Positions 24,764 through 32,621 are shown, counted from the stretch's first letter. The stretch: DNA of 41,433 nucleotides from Parachlamydiales bacterium (GCA_020051075.1 JAGVJP010000082.1:1-41433), one strand, 5' to 3'. Numbers and translations are program-made. Notes: a model not told the origin generated them from the letters alone.

Positions 24764-26284
24764 ATGACTCCAAAAGCCTCTAATTCTACCTTTGCAGCTC
24801 TCTTTTCAGTCCTTATATTGGTGACTTTTTCGTTCACCATGACCCTGATGGGGTCCGTATATATTGTCAGCGATTTGGGAGGCAGTACAGATATTGCGAT
24901 TTATACCATTTGCTTTTTTGGCCTTGGCAATATATTAGGAATTCCTTTAGCTCGATCCCTTTCGCATAAATATGGGACTGTAAAGCTGCTTTACATCTGC
25001 TTGCATCTGTTTGCCATTTCATCACTTTTGGCTGGATTATCGACAAATTTTTTTGAGTTTTTAACTCTCAGATTAATTCAGGGGGTTGTTTCCGGTCCGT
25101 TCTATGTTTTAACAAATCAATTATTTGCCGGATTGACTCCTCAGGAGCGAAAACCTCTTTTCACAACGATATTACTGACAATCTATGCCAATGTGCCAAT
25201 TTTAGGAGCCTGCTGGGGAGGGTGGCTGGCCTATGATTTTAGCTGGAGAGCTCCTTTTTTTATTAACGCCGTCATTATTTTCATCTTAGCATGGTTGATC
25301 CAACGCGCTTTACACGATTATCAGCCTGAAATAGAGGCTCACAAATTTGATGGAATTGGATATCTCTTTTATACTCTAGCTGTGTTTTGTTTGGGCTTTG
25401 TGGTCATCACAGGACAGGAGCTTGATTGGCTGCGCTCATCATTGATTGTTACGTTTATCCTATTGGGGACCGGGAGTTTCATCTACTTTCTTCTGTGGAG
25501 CCGATATCACCCCTACCCCCTTTTTGATCTAGCCCTTTTTGATGAACCTCTATTTGCTTTTGGGATGATCAATCTGATTTTACTTTTTTCTAGTTATTTT
25601 GGGATCGTGGTTCTTTTAGCTTTATGGTTAAGCATAGATGTTAACTACACCCCTTTATGGATAGGGGTGCTTCTGGGCATTATGGTTGTAGCTGGAATTA
25701 TTCCTTCTATTTTATTAGGGAGAAGACTTGGAAAAACTGATGCCCGCATCCCTTTAGCTATCGCTTTGATCTGTTTAGCGATTTCATGTTTTCACACAAC
25801 CTGGTTTAATCAATATATCGATTTCGAAAGAATAGCCCTCTCACGGATTCTAGCAGGATTTGGATTAGCTCTTTTTCTACCCCCCATTTTTCGTTTATGC
25901 TTTCATAGCTTTGCGGAAGAAAAATTGATTCGCGTGATGGAATTATTCCAGATAGGACGTGTGTTAGCCTCTGTGACTGGCGGAAGCCTTTACGTGATAT
26001 TGTGGCATCGCAGAAAAATTTTCTACCACGATCGTTATGGAAGCACTCTAACACCATTTTCTGAAAAGACAACACAATTTTTTTCTGACATTAAAACTTT
26101 CCACATCTCAGGACAAGCAGCTGATGCTCAATTAGACGTTTTCTTAGGAAATCAGTCGACAGCTTTTGCATTGGACGATTGTTTTCTATTAATGGGATGG
26201 ATCTTGATTGGGTTGCTCGTTATCCTACTCTCCACGTTATTTTGGAAGGACAAAACATTTGCGCCGGAAAACCGGTCAGTATAG
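24764..26284 (+). CDS. EmrB-type MFS multidrug exporter (DHA2, 14-TM)
   Basis: The 506-residue protein is the inner-membrane engine of the pump, using proton exchange. It has about 14 hydrophobic segments, as in the DHA2 family, and MFS motif A-like ARSLSHKYGTVKLL after segment 2, RLIQGVVSGPFYVLTNQLF with the motif B-like Arg, and WGGWLAYDFSWRAPFFINA (motif C region). GSVYIVSDLGGSTDIAIY in segment 1-2 is typical of EmrB-like proteins. The last codons run up to the ATCCTG-family repeat. The substrate is not predictable; hydrophobic toxins are usual for EmrAB-TolC systems. Confidence 0.93.
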   Translation: MTPKASNSTFAALFSVLILVTFSFTMTLMGSVYIVSDLGGSTDIAIYTICFFGLGNILGIPLARSLSHKYGTVKLLYICLHLFAISSLLAGLSTNFFEFLTLRLIQGVVSGPFYVLTNQLFAGLTPQERKPLFTTILLTIYANVPILGACWGGWLAYDFSWRAPFFINAVIIFILAWLIQRALHDYQPEIEAHKFDGIGYLFYTLAVFCLGFVVITGQELDWLRSSLIVTFILLGTGSFIYFLLWSRYHPYPLFDLALFDEPLFAFGMINLILLFSSYFGIVVLLALWLSIDVNYTPLWIGVLLGIMVVAGIIPSILLGRRLGKTDARIPLAIALICLAISCFHTTWFNQYIDFERIALSRILAGFGLALFLPPIFRLCFHSFAEEKLIRVMELFQIGRVLASVTGGSLYVILWHRRKIFYHDRYGSTLTPFSEKTTQFFSDIKTFHISGQAADAQLDVFLGNQSTAFALDDCFLLMGWILIGLLVILLSTLFWKDKTFAPENRSV

Positions 26285-26299
26285 GCCAACAGGATGGGC

Positions 26300-26350
26300 G
26301 AAAGACACAGTTTACCAGCATAGAAAAACAGGATAAGAAGGATGGGCAAG
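26300..26350. repeat. ATCCTG-family repeat, partial copy
   Basis: It carries CAGCATAGAAAAACAGGATA and AAGGATGGGCAAGATCGC, matching the left arm at 21321-21396. It lies between the converging ends of the EmrB-like gene and the Nudix remnant, and supplies the Nudix C-terminus. Confidence 0.75.
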
Positions 26351-26617
26351 ATCGCTTCCTTGATTGGGAATACGTATATCTGTAAGGACCATCATGAAAG
26401 GATGGGCCCCACTAATATTATCCATTCCAGTTTCTTCCTTTATCTCCCGGGAGAGTGCTTCTAATTGAGACTCTCCTCTTTGCAGTCTGCCTCCAGGAAG
26501 GTCCCAATACATTCCTTTGGAAGGGTGATGCCTCTCCAGTAAAAGTAATTCCTTATCCTGATTGATCACTAATGCTTTCACTCCCAAATGAAAGCAATCT
26601 TCCTGATATTTTTTCAT
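26312..26617 (-). pseudogene. Nudix hydrolase, 3' end replaced by repeat
   Basis: The N-terminal part (about residues 1-80) is a good Nudix hydrolase: strand ALVINQDKELLLLER, then the complete Nudix box GRLQRGESQLEALSREIKEE with Gly43, Glu49, Arg57, Glu58, Glu61 and Glu62 and TGM. The protein then stops at 101 residues, compared with about 130-150 for the family. Its last dozen residues (DLAHPSYPVFLCW) are encoded by the ATCCTG-family repeat. The final strands and helix of the fold are missing, so the product is probably inactive. The ATG at 26617 was chosen over an upstream GTG because the latter adds residues unlike the family. Confidence 0.7.
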
Positions 26618-26661
26618 AGAGATCCCAATAGTTTTTTCACAGCCTCTGACGTCCACTGATT

Positions 26662-26742
26662 TTAAAATCTAATTCTTTTGTAAACCAGAAAATTCTCTGT
26701 CTCAGGATGATTGCCAACTTGAAATGGACGGACAGAGGTCAT
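26662..26742 (-). pseudogene. possible C-terminal remnant of a methyltransferase-like protein
   Basis: A short minus-strand frame of 26 codons encodes RPFQVGNHPETENFLVYKRI near its end. This resembles, from memory, the C-terminal tail of some class I methyltransferases. No upstream coding sequence remains: the frame is cut by the 9-bp tandem repeat just beyond 26742. It may instead be chance. Confidence 0.25.
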
Positions 26743-26747
26743 TGTCT

Positions 26748-26778
26748 CACATAGTCCATATAGTCCATATAGTCTTGT
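26748..26778. repeat. short 9-bp tandem repeat (CCATATAGT type)
   Basis: Three copies of the 9-bp unit GTCCATATA/CATAGTCCA follow each other. It is the same family as the array at 13663-13735. Confidence 0.75.
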
Positions 26779-26860
26779 GTTCTCTTCTTTCAGTTTTTTT
26801 TGGAAGTTTAATGGATGTAAATCGGTTTTACATTTGTTTTCTAGTTCTTCACTATCCTGT

Positions 26861-27424
26861 CTATCCTGTTTGGGCGGCTTTCTTGATCAGTTGAGCAGCT
26901 CGTTTATAAGGAGAGACGGTGTTTACTCTAATCCACTTGCTTAATGGCCAGTGTTTGCCAGAAGAGAGTGTGCACCAGGTCCAAACGTTGGTTTGGTCTA
27001 ATCGATTGGCTTGATGTTCAGTCTCGACAATTTCGAGAAGAGTAGAGACAACTTCCTGGAAGACCTTCATTTGTTCATTGAGGCCATCATAATGATATTT
27101 TTTATAAAAATGATGAGCGATTGCGGTATAGTTCCACGTAGAAAATCCTTCTCCAGGTAGTTCAGGATTTTCTCCGCGCATTCCAGCTTCATACCACTGA
27201 ATGACGCATTTCCCCCACCCAATTTGATAGGCGATAAGATCTGATGCACTGACTTTTCCACCCGTCGCATCGATCACCTTTAAAGTTCGTACAGAGGTGG
27301 GGAGTATATTCAAAGCTTTGATCAACCGGTCATACGCACACCGAATTTCTTGATCTAAAGGAGGCTCCCCTGCTTGCCCGTCTTTAGGCTTATTAATCTG
27401 GTTTTCTTGGTCATTCCTTTTCAT
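26861..27424 (-). CDS. ClbS/DfsB family four-helix bundle protein
   Basis: The 187-residue protein matches the ClbS/DfsB (DUF1706) pattern: VSASDLIAYQIGWGKCVIQWY in the first helices, then PGEGFSTWNYTAIAHHFYKKY, and a C-terminal TLSSGKHWPLSKWIRVNTVSPYKRA region. ClbS itself protects colibactin producers by hydrolysing the colibactin cyclopropane; most relatives have unknown substrates and share the DinB-like bundle. An extra charged N-terminus of about 25 residues is present. The start is the ATG at 27424; a TTG two codons earlier is less likely. The stop codon and the last three residues (QTG) are in an ACAGGATAG repeat word, as in several neighbours. Confidence 0.8.
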   Translation of the reverse strand: MKRNDQENQINKPKDGQAGEPPLDQEIRCAYDRLIKALNILPTSVRTLKVIDATGGKVSASDLIAYQIGWGKCVIQWYEAGMRGENPELPGEGFSTWNYTAIAHHFYKKYHYDGLNEQMKVFQEVVSTLLEIVETEHQANRLDQTNVWTWCTLSSGKHWPLSKWIRVNTVSPYKRAAQLIKKAAQTG

Positions 27425-27575
27425 TTTCAAGTTTCCATTCTTCGTTCATTATATGTTATAGTATAGAGCTTCTTTGAAAAACAATTGGAATAGTATAAAG
27501 AGAACAGAATTTATTGGTTCATGAAAATTTGTTATGTTGTCTTAAACAGCCTCGAAGGCTTACTGAGGATTGATG

Positions 27576-28316
27576 ATGAAATTATTGGGTAAAAAAGCAA
27601 TAGTCACGGGAGCCAATAAAAGTATTGGAAAAGCGATTGCTATTGCATTTGCTGAACAAGGTGCGGATGTCGTGATTAGCTATCGCTCGGATGAAAAGGG
27701 GGCCGAAGAAACGGTTCAAGCGATAAAAGACATTGGTCGTTTGAGTCAGGCAATTTATGCGGACTTTATTGACGTCAAAGAGGCCGAGGGATTTTTCAAA
27801 CAAGCAGTAGATTTTCTAGGCCATGTTGACATTCTAGTCAATAACGCTGCAGGGTATGACACGAGCACTTTTCTTGATTTAAGTACCGAAAGTCTTGAAT
27901 ATCTTCTGAGGGTAGGTGTCATGACACCAATGCTTCTGACTCAATTAGCGGCTAGGCATATGATTCAAGAAAATATATCGGGGAAAATCATCAATATTTC
28001 TTCGATCTCTGGAAACCGCCCCTATCCGCATCGAGTGGCGAATTCGACTGCAAAAAGCGCGTTGAATATGTTAACGCAAAGCGCAGCTCTTGAATTAGCT
28101 CTCTATAACATCCGAGTGAATGCCATCGCACCAGGAACAACACCTTATGATGAATCGACCATATTCGAAAGTTCTGTTATGGAAGGGATTCCTCTAAAAA
28201 GAGCGGGGACAGCGAGAGATCAAGCCAGTGCGGCTATCTATCTTGCATCTGATGACTCCTCGTGGGTAACAGGGCATATTTTGACTGTTGATGGCGGGCA
28301 ATCTTTATCTTTTTAA
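27576..28316 (+). CDS. short-chain dehydrogenase/reductase with Asn in place of the catalytic Tyr
   Basis: The 246-residue protein has the classical SDR architecture: the cofactor loop TGANKSIG near residue 11-18, NNAAG at about 89-93, catalytic Ser143 (INISSIS) and Lys160. The spacing Ser to position 156 is 13, and from there to Lys is 4, exactly as in classical SDRs, but position 156 is Asn (codon AAT) where the YxxxK Tyr should be (VANSTAKSAL). The C-terminal APGTTPYD and WVTGHILTVDGGQ are intact. It would bind NAD(P)H but lacks the proton donor, unless Tyr150 nearby substitutes. The start is 27576, seven bases after GAGG. An SDR with intact fold but changed active site may be a non-enzymatic or altered-specificity protein. 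Confidence 0.92.
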   Translation: MKLLGKKAIVTGANKSIGKAIAIAFAEQGADVVISYRSDEKGAEETVQAIKDIGRLSQAIYADFIDVKEAEGFFKQAVDFLGHVDILVNNAAGYDTSTFLDLSTESLEYLLRVGVMTPMLLTQLAARHMIQENISGKIINISSISGNRPYPHRVANSTAKSALNMLTQSAALELALYNIRVNAIAPGTTPYDESTIFESSVMEGIPLKRAGTARDQASAAIYLASDDSSWVTGHILTVDGGQSLSF

Positions 28317-28344
28317 GCCATACGAATTAGGTTGTTGAGAATAT

Positions 28345-29073
28345 TCAGGCTAAAAACACATGGACCATCAAGTCTGCTGTCAAATGAGCGACCATGGCAG
28401 CCCATATCCCTCTAGAAAAGTATAGCCAACCAAAAATCATTCCTGGGATTCCGTTAAGAAGGAGAATGCGAAAAATTTCGAAGGCTGAGGGAGAGATCAG
28501 CTTAAAAGCGGCTGGTAAATGGCCAAGTCCAAAAAAGATAGCGACAATGACGTTTACAACCCACAGAAACCATAATCGAGAATGAGCCGTGATCTGAAAA
28601 AGCTTTGTAAAAATAAAATAGACAAAGGTGAATAAAAACAATCGCATCAATACCTCTTCATTCACCGCCCCATAAATTGAAGCTAAAGCTCCGACCCAAC
28701 GTGGAGGATGGGCTTCTGAAAGGAGAGAATTTTGGAAAATAGATTTATCTAGAAAATAAATAATCAACCCAACTAATGCTCCTGAAATGCCGCTCGTGAG
28801 AATGATCTGTTTGAACGTGTCTTTAACAACAAAGGGCTCTAAGTCAGTTTTTGGGATGGTTTTATAACTCAAAAAACAAACAAAACCAAAAAAAAGAGCT
28901 GGTTGGATTGTGCTCATAAGAAATATTTCAAGGACAGACTGTGAAGAAGGAAAAATTTTCAAATATTGGATGTAAGGAATGATCGCCCAAGAGCCGACAA
29001 TGCAAAGAAACCAGAGGATTAAATAAGGAGTTTTAGAAGGCTTGTCGAGATGCTTTGCAGGAGAATTTTCCAT
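28345..29073 (-). CDS. CPBP family intramembrane metalloprotease (CAAX protease-like)
   Basis: The 242-residue protein has about seven hydrophobic segments and the Abi/CPBP motifs: Glu139-Glu140 with Arg144 (NEEVLMR), His185 (FFGLGHLP) and His230 (MVAHLTADL). These are the conserved acids and histidines of the Rce1-like glutamic/metallo proteases. Bacterial members process peptides or act in bacteriocin immunity and stress. It is convergent with the SDR gene with only 28 bp between. No substrate can be assigned. Confidence 0.88.
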   Translation of the reverse strand: MENSPAKHLDKPSKTPYLILWFLCIVGSWAIIPYIQYLKIFPSSQSVLEIFLMSTIQPALFFGFVCFLSYKTIPKTDLEPFVVKDTFKQIILTSGISGALVGLIIYFLDKSIFQNSLLSEAHPPRWVGALASIYGAVNEEVLMRLFLFTFVYFIFTKLFQITAHSRLWFLWVVNVIVAIFFGLGHLPAAFKLISPSAFEIFRILLLNGIPGMIFGWLYFSRGIWAAMVAHLTADLMVHVFLA

Positions 29074-29113
29074 TTAATAAACCTCATTTGTTTGTGACTG
29101 TCTAATGGCTGAC

Positions 29114-29350
29114 ATGATCGGTTTTTCGAAATTTTTGGGAAAGATCTTTTCTTGAGTTGTTGCTCATTTTTTATAATATATTTGGTTTCGAACATGACAG
29201 CTATTGGTGGATTGGTTCGATTTTTAAGTTAACCAATGAAATATGTGCATTTAACTGTTTTTGTTCTTTTCTGATTTCACAAGATTGAGTAGAATATCGC
29301 TGATCTTTCATTTGTGATGAACGAATTTTTCAAATGATTACTGAAAACAT
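29114..29350. repeat. dinD upstream segment, homologous to 39467-39677
   Basis: Two blocks match the DNA before the AlbA_2 gene: 29114-29150 with 39467-39503 (33 of 37 identical) and 29290-29350 with 39633-39678 (TAGAATAT, GCTGAT, CGAATTTTTCAAATG, CTGAAAA shared, with an 8-12 bp indel). The distances between the blocks are similar (about 176 and 166 bp). The middle is poorly conserved and AT-rich. Confidence 0.8.
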
Positions 29351-29378
29351 AATGAGAATGTGGATCCCCTGACAGATC

Positions 29379-29384
29379 TATAAT
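29379..29384 (+). promoter_or_regulatory. possible -10 element of dinD
   Basis: A perfect TATAAT lies 27 bp before the dinD ATG, but no good -35 hexamer is at the normal distance. An activator or a damage-responsive mechanism might compensate. The AGGAG at 29399 region is the ribosome binding site. Confidence 0.35.
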
Positions 29385-29410
29385 GACCACAATTTCTAGG
29401 AGATAAACCA

Positions 29411-30259
29411 ATGAGCAATGATTTAGTTGAAATAACACATCATCAAACGTTTGAATCCCTCCGGCAAGAAGAGAAAGGGGACGAGTTCTGGAGTGCACGG
29501 AAATTGGCAAAGGCATTGGAATACAATGAGTACAGAAATTTTCTCAAAGTTATCGGGAAAGCTAAAGAATCGTGTAAAAATAGCGGACACAATACCGTGG
29601 ATCATTTCGTTGATATCACCGAAATGATCGATATAGGTAAAGGAGGTCAAAGACAAGTTGAAGATGTAAAACTATCTCGCTACGCCTGCTATTTAATTGT
29701 CCAAAATGGCGATCCGGCAAAACCTGTTATTGCGAATGGTCAAACCTATTTTGCAATCCAAACTCGCCGACAAGAATTAGCTGATAATCGAGCATTCCAG
29801 CAGTTAAAAGAGGGTGAGAAACGCCTATTTCTTCGAAACGAGCTTTGCGAACACAACAAACTACTGGTTGAAACTGCTCAACAAGCAGGAGTAGAGACGC
29901 CTCTTGATTTTGCTGTCTTTCAAAATCATGGATATAAAGGCCTCTATGGCGGGTTGGATGCTAAAGGTATTCATCAACGCAAAGGACTTAAAAAGAGCCA
30001 AAAAATTTTAAATCACATGGGGAGCACAGAGCTTGCTGCCAATCTCTTCAGAACGACACAGGCAGAGGAAAAGCTGCGCAGAGACAATATCCAAGGGAAA
30101 AACAACGCTAATGAAACCCATTTCGAAGTTGGTAGAAAAGTCCGTCAAACGATCGAAGAATTAGGCGGCACGATGCCTGAAGACCTGCCTGTGGCTGAAA
30201 AAAGTGTTGATCAATTGAAAAAAGAAATTCGCAAAAGTTCGATAGAAGAAATCCTTTAG
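29411..30259 (+). CDS. dinD: DNA damage-inducible protein D
   Basis: The 282-residue protein matches E. coli DinD (about 274 residues), which is SOS-induced and modulates RecA filaments. The N-terminal BRO-like region FWSARKLAKALEYNEYRNFL is followed by VKLSRYACYLIVQNGDPAKP, TYFAIQTRRQEL and, towards the end, the helical RRDNIQGKNNANETHFEVG. A good AGGAG site is present. No LexA box is evident, so induction would need another signal. The gene is preceded by the segment shared with the AlbA_2 gene ten kilobases away, suggesting a common cassette origin. No catalytic residues are known for the family. Confidence 0.93.
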   Translation: MSNDLVEITHHQTFESLRQEEKGDEFWSARKLAKALEYNEYRNFLKVIGKAKESCKNSGHNTVDHFVDITEMIDIGKGGQRQVEDVKLSRYACYLIVQNGDPAKPVIANGQTYFAIQTRRQELADNRAFQQLKEGEKRLFLRNELCEHNKLLVETAQQAGVETPLDFAVFQNHGYKGLYGGLDAKGIHQRKGLKKSQKILNHMGSTELAANLFRTTQAEEKLRRDNIQGKNNANETHFEVGRKVRQTIEELGGTMPEDLPVAEKSVDQLKKEIRKSSIEEIL

Positions 30260-30359
30260 GGTGACGATGATTTTACGTTGCATCATTATTTTAATTCGTG
30301 CATACTAGTTTTTTAGAAGACTTGTTTTAAGTGATATTAATCCAGAGGAGGATTTAACA

Positions 30360-30485
30360 ATGAATCTTGAGTTTTGTTCTAACATCAGGCCCTGGCTATC
30401 GCCATTTAATGTTTTTGTCGTTCAATCTAGCCTGTCCATTTTTTCCTCCCTTCATTCTCTCCATCATGAGCATCCAGCTCATTAA
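30360..30485 (+). CDS. short frame with strong Shine-Dalgarno, 41 codons
   Basis: AGAGGAGG lies eight bases before an ATG that opens a 41-codon frame (starting MNLEFCSNIRPW). The peptide has no recognisable motif and a modest hydrophobic centre. The final codons overlap a hairpin. It may be a real small protein, a leader peptide, or the start of a gene destroyed by deletion. Confidence 0.3.
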   Translation: MNLEFCSNIRPWLSPFNVFVVQSSLSIFSSLHSLHHEHPAH

Positions 30486-30497
30486 TTTCTTTTTTTT
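30466..30497 (+). terminator. rho-independent terminator candidate
   Basis: ATGAGC (30466-30471) and GCTCAT (30477-30482) form a six-bp stem with a five-base loop. A T-rich run (TTTCTTTTTTTT) follows a few bases downstream. Confidence 0.45.
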
Positions 30498-30680
30498 ATA
30501 GTTGATTTGAATTTTATAGAGTCCCATTAATCTTCGGGTATTACACATTTGTTTAATGTTGTGTAAATCTATTTTATTGATTTTTTTATAATCGTTTATT
30601 TACTTCGTCACTGATTTCGCAGAAGTATTTAACGAACACGAGGGTGGATCACGTGGAACACTCTTTGTTTTTGCTATTAA

Positions 30681-30854
30681 GTTATATTTTATAGGATTTC
30701 ATATGAAGCCGCCTCTGTAATCGTGTTGGGGTGCACGGAGCTTTCATTGTTTGCTAAGGAACTATCAGTGAGTAGTAAAAAAATCATAGACCCCTTAGAT
30801 GTTTTAGCTGAAAAATTGTTGGAAAAAAGTTTTGAAAATAGGAGTGAAAAATGA
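30681..30854 (+). pseudogene. C-terminal remnant of an Asp/Glu racemase family gene
   Basis: A frame without its own start encodes ASVIVLGCTELSLFAKEL followed by KKIIDPLDVLAEKLLEKSF. GCTEL with the second catalytic Cys, and the following IIDPxxVLAE, are the hallmark of the C-terminal third of aspartate/glutamate racemases. The stop overlaps the symporter start (ATGA), as expected for an operon gene that lost its 5' part. Only about 57 codons remain of about 230. If a GTG at 30768 is used for translation, only a 28-residue peptide is made. Confidence 0.75.
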
Positions 30855-32218
30855 ATTTATCAATTTTTATCTGCATGCTTTTTGGGCTGCAATTGTTTTA
30901 TTGGGTTGTTGGCCGTCGGACGTCAAAAGGTGTTGCTGACGAACAGGACTATTTCCTTGCCGGAAAAAATGTGCAATTCTTCCCTCTGATGATGACCTTT
31001 GTTGGGGTGATCGTCGGTGGCGGTGTGGTCCTCGGTTCTGCGGAGGAGGCCTTCCTCTACGGCTGGCCGGTATTTTTGTATCCGCTTGGAGGTGCACTTG
31101 GTTTGATGGTATTGGGGTCAGGGATTGGCAGACGTTTGGCTCAATTTCCGGTCACCACAGTGGCTCAAATTTGTGAAATTGTTTATGGTTCTTCGACACT
31201 AAAAAAGGCTGCTTCGCTTCTTTCTATTGTCTCCCTCTTTATGATCCTTGTGGGGCAGATTATTGCTTCAAGCAAATTCCTTGTGAGTCTTGGCATCAGC
31301 AGCACCCCCCTTTTCGTACTATTTTGGATGATTGTCATCTTCTATACTGTACAAGGTGGTTTGAAAGCAGTCATCTCTACAGACCTTGTTCAGGCAATTT
31401 TATTTAGTGCGGTCTTTCTCTTTTGTTTTGGTTATGTGCTTTATTTTGAACCAGGCGTTTCCTCGACGCCACTACTCCAGTTGGAAAATTTGTCTTCAGT
31501 TTCATCAAAGCTCACAGGATGGCTCTTGATGCCTCTGTTTTTCATGGTGATTGAACAAGATATTGCGCAACGCTGTTTTGCTGGCTCTTCGCCTAAAACG
31601 GTCTCTCGTGCTGCATTTGCAGCCGGAATATGCACCATGATTCTTTCTATTGTCCCAGTGTTTTTTGGCGTACTTGCCTATTCGATGCAGCTGGAGATTC
31701 CTACACGAGGCAGCGTGTTGATGAGTGCGATCATAGCAACGACTAATCCTGTTTTATCAGCTTTGGTGGGATGTGCAATTTTGGCTGCCATCATCTCTAC
31801 GGCGACAGCGCTCATTAATGCGATCAGCTCTAATCTATCTAGCGATTTCAATATAGGTGCTGTGAAGTCTCTGAGTAGCATAAGCGTGGTCCGGTGGATT
31901 TCTTGCCTGATATCAGTAGCAGCAATCCTTTTTGCATTTTATTTTGATAACATTGTCGACGTATTAATCCAAAGTTATGAACTTTCAGTCAGTTGTCTCT
32001 TCATTCCTGTTATCGTTGCTCTATTCAACAAAAAAGGAAATGTGGTGTCTGCTTGGTTGGCGATGCTTGGCGGCGCTTTCGGATTTGTCCTTTTCCGCAT
32101 TTATCCGATTGAGTTTCCTAGAGAGGTGGCAAGTATTCTTTTATCACTATTTGGATATGTGTGCGGCGAAGTCATCGCTTATTTCCGCCAGAATTTGGAG
32201 TCTGTTTATGAAAAATAA
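30851..32218 (+). CDS. sodium:solute symporter (SSS family)
   Basis: The 455-residue protein is a 12-13 segment SSS transporter: the first helix then ADEQDYFLAGKNVQFFPLMM, GVIVGGGVVLGSAEEAFLYG (sodium/substrate site in TM2), the family-typical QGGLKAVISTDLVQ at about 177-190, and ISTATALINAISSNLSSD near TM8 with the Ser/Thr sodium ligands. SSS proteins import sugars, amino acids, nucleosides or vitamins with sodium. Flanking remnants of a racemase and a D-Ala-D-Ala dipeptidase, both overlapping it, suggest that the original substrate was an amino acid or peptide of cell-wall origin. The gene looks intact. Confidence 0.9.
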   Translation: MNLSIFICMLFGLQLFYWVVGRRTSKGVADEQDYFLAGKNVQFFPLMMTFVGVIVGGGVVLGSAEEAFLYGWPVFLYPLGGALGLMVLGSGIGRRLAQFPVTTVAQICEIVYGSSTLKKAASLLSIVSLFMILVGQIIASSKFLVSLGISSTPLFVLFWMIVIFYTVQGGLKAVISTDLVQAILFSAVFLFCFGYVLYFEPGVSSTPLLQLENLSSVSSKLTGWLLMPLFFMVIEQDIAQRCFAGSSPKTVSRAAFAAGICTMILSIVPVFFGVLAYSMQLEIPTRGSVLMSAIIATTNPVLSALVGCAILAAIISTATALINAISSNLSSDFNIGAVKSLSSISVVRWISCLISVAAILFAFYFDNIVDVLIQSYELSVSCLFIPVIVALFNKKGNVVSAWLAMLGGAFGFVLFRIYPIEFPREVASILLSLFGYVCGEVIAYFRQNLESVYEK

Positions 32219-32402
32219 AGTTTCAAATACGGCCACATTGCAAACGATTCGAGTGTGTGATAATGGCGAAAAGCTCATAGCCCTGCCAAGTGTTGCAGGG
32301 CATCCTACGGGTGGAGCCGTTGACCTGACTCTAGCAATAGATGGCTGTGAAATCCCTATGGGAGGAAAGCGACGTTGTCTCTCATTTCAAAAAAGTAATT
32401 GA
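32208..32402 (+). pseudogene. D-Ala-D-Ala dipeptidase (M15/VanX-like) remnant
   Basis: A GGAG site seven bases upstream and an ATG overlapping the symporter end start a frame of 64 codons. It contains HPTGGAVDLTLAIDGCEIPM, the zinc-site segment of the VanX/DdpX family (SxHxxGxAxD, here GHPTGGAVD). In intact family members about 100 residues precede this segment; here only about 30 do, so an internal deletion is likely. The frame ends in repeat-encoded residues (RRCLSFQKSN) at the exact boundary of the 32369-32621 repeat. The second half with the catalytic Glu and the remaining zinc ligands is gone. Confidence 0.7.
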
Positions 32403-32621
32403 GCCATTTCTTACCCTCCCTCTTATCCTTCCCATCCTGTCAATTTTTACAAGATAGGGAGGATAGGAAAGATAGGGCAGGATAGCGAATATCTTACGCA
32501 CCATCATCCTTTTTATCCTTCCCATCCTGTCAATTTTTACAGGATAGGGAGGATAGGAAAGATCGGGCAGGATAGTTTGTTATTCAGGGGGTAGTGGCTT
32601 GACGAAGTTATGAAAATAGCC
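32369..32621. repeat. composite dispersed repeat, copy 2
   Basis: This 253-bp copy of the unit at 13433-13661 starts at GCGACGTTGTCTCTC and ends at AAGTTATGAAAATAGCC. It has two internal inverted CTTATCCTTCCCATCCTGTC units instead of one and a half. Its left end lies inside the dipeptidase remnant. Confidence 0.9.

Larger units (their letters stand above)
30260..30680. other. intergenic region between dinD and the decayed symporter operon
   Basis: This space holds a short frame with a strong ribosome binding site (30360-30485), a terminator-like hairpin, and degenerate sequence that may be the lost 5' part of the racemase gene whose tail survives at 30681. Confidence 0.4.

Noticed and set aside
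29281..29410. LexA/SOS box before dinD
   Set aside because: No CTG-N10-CAG or GAAC-N4-GTTC operator was found.
30360..30485. Amino-acid-responsive leader peptide for the symporter operon
   Set aside because: The peptide has no run of one amino acid and the following hairpin has no alternative pairing that I could see; it is kept only as a short frame.
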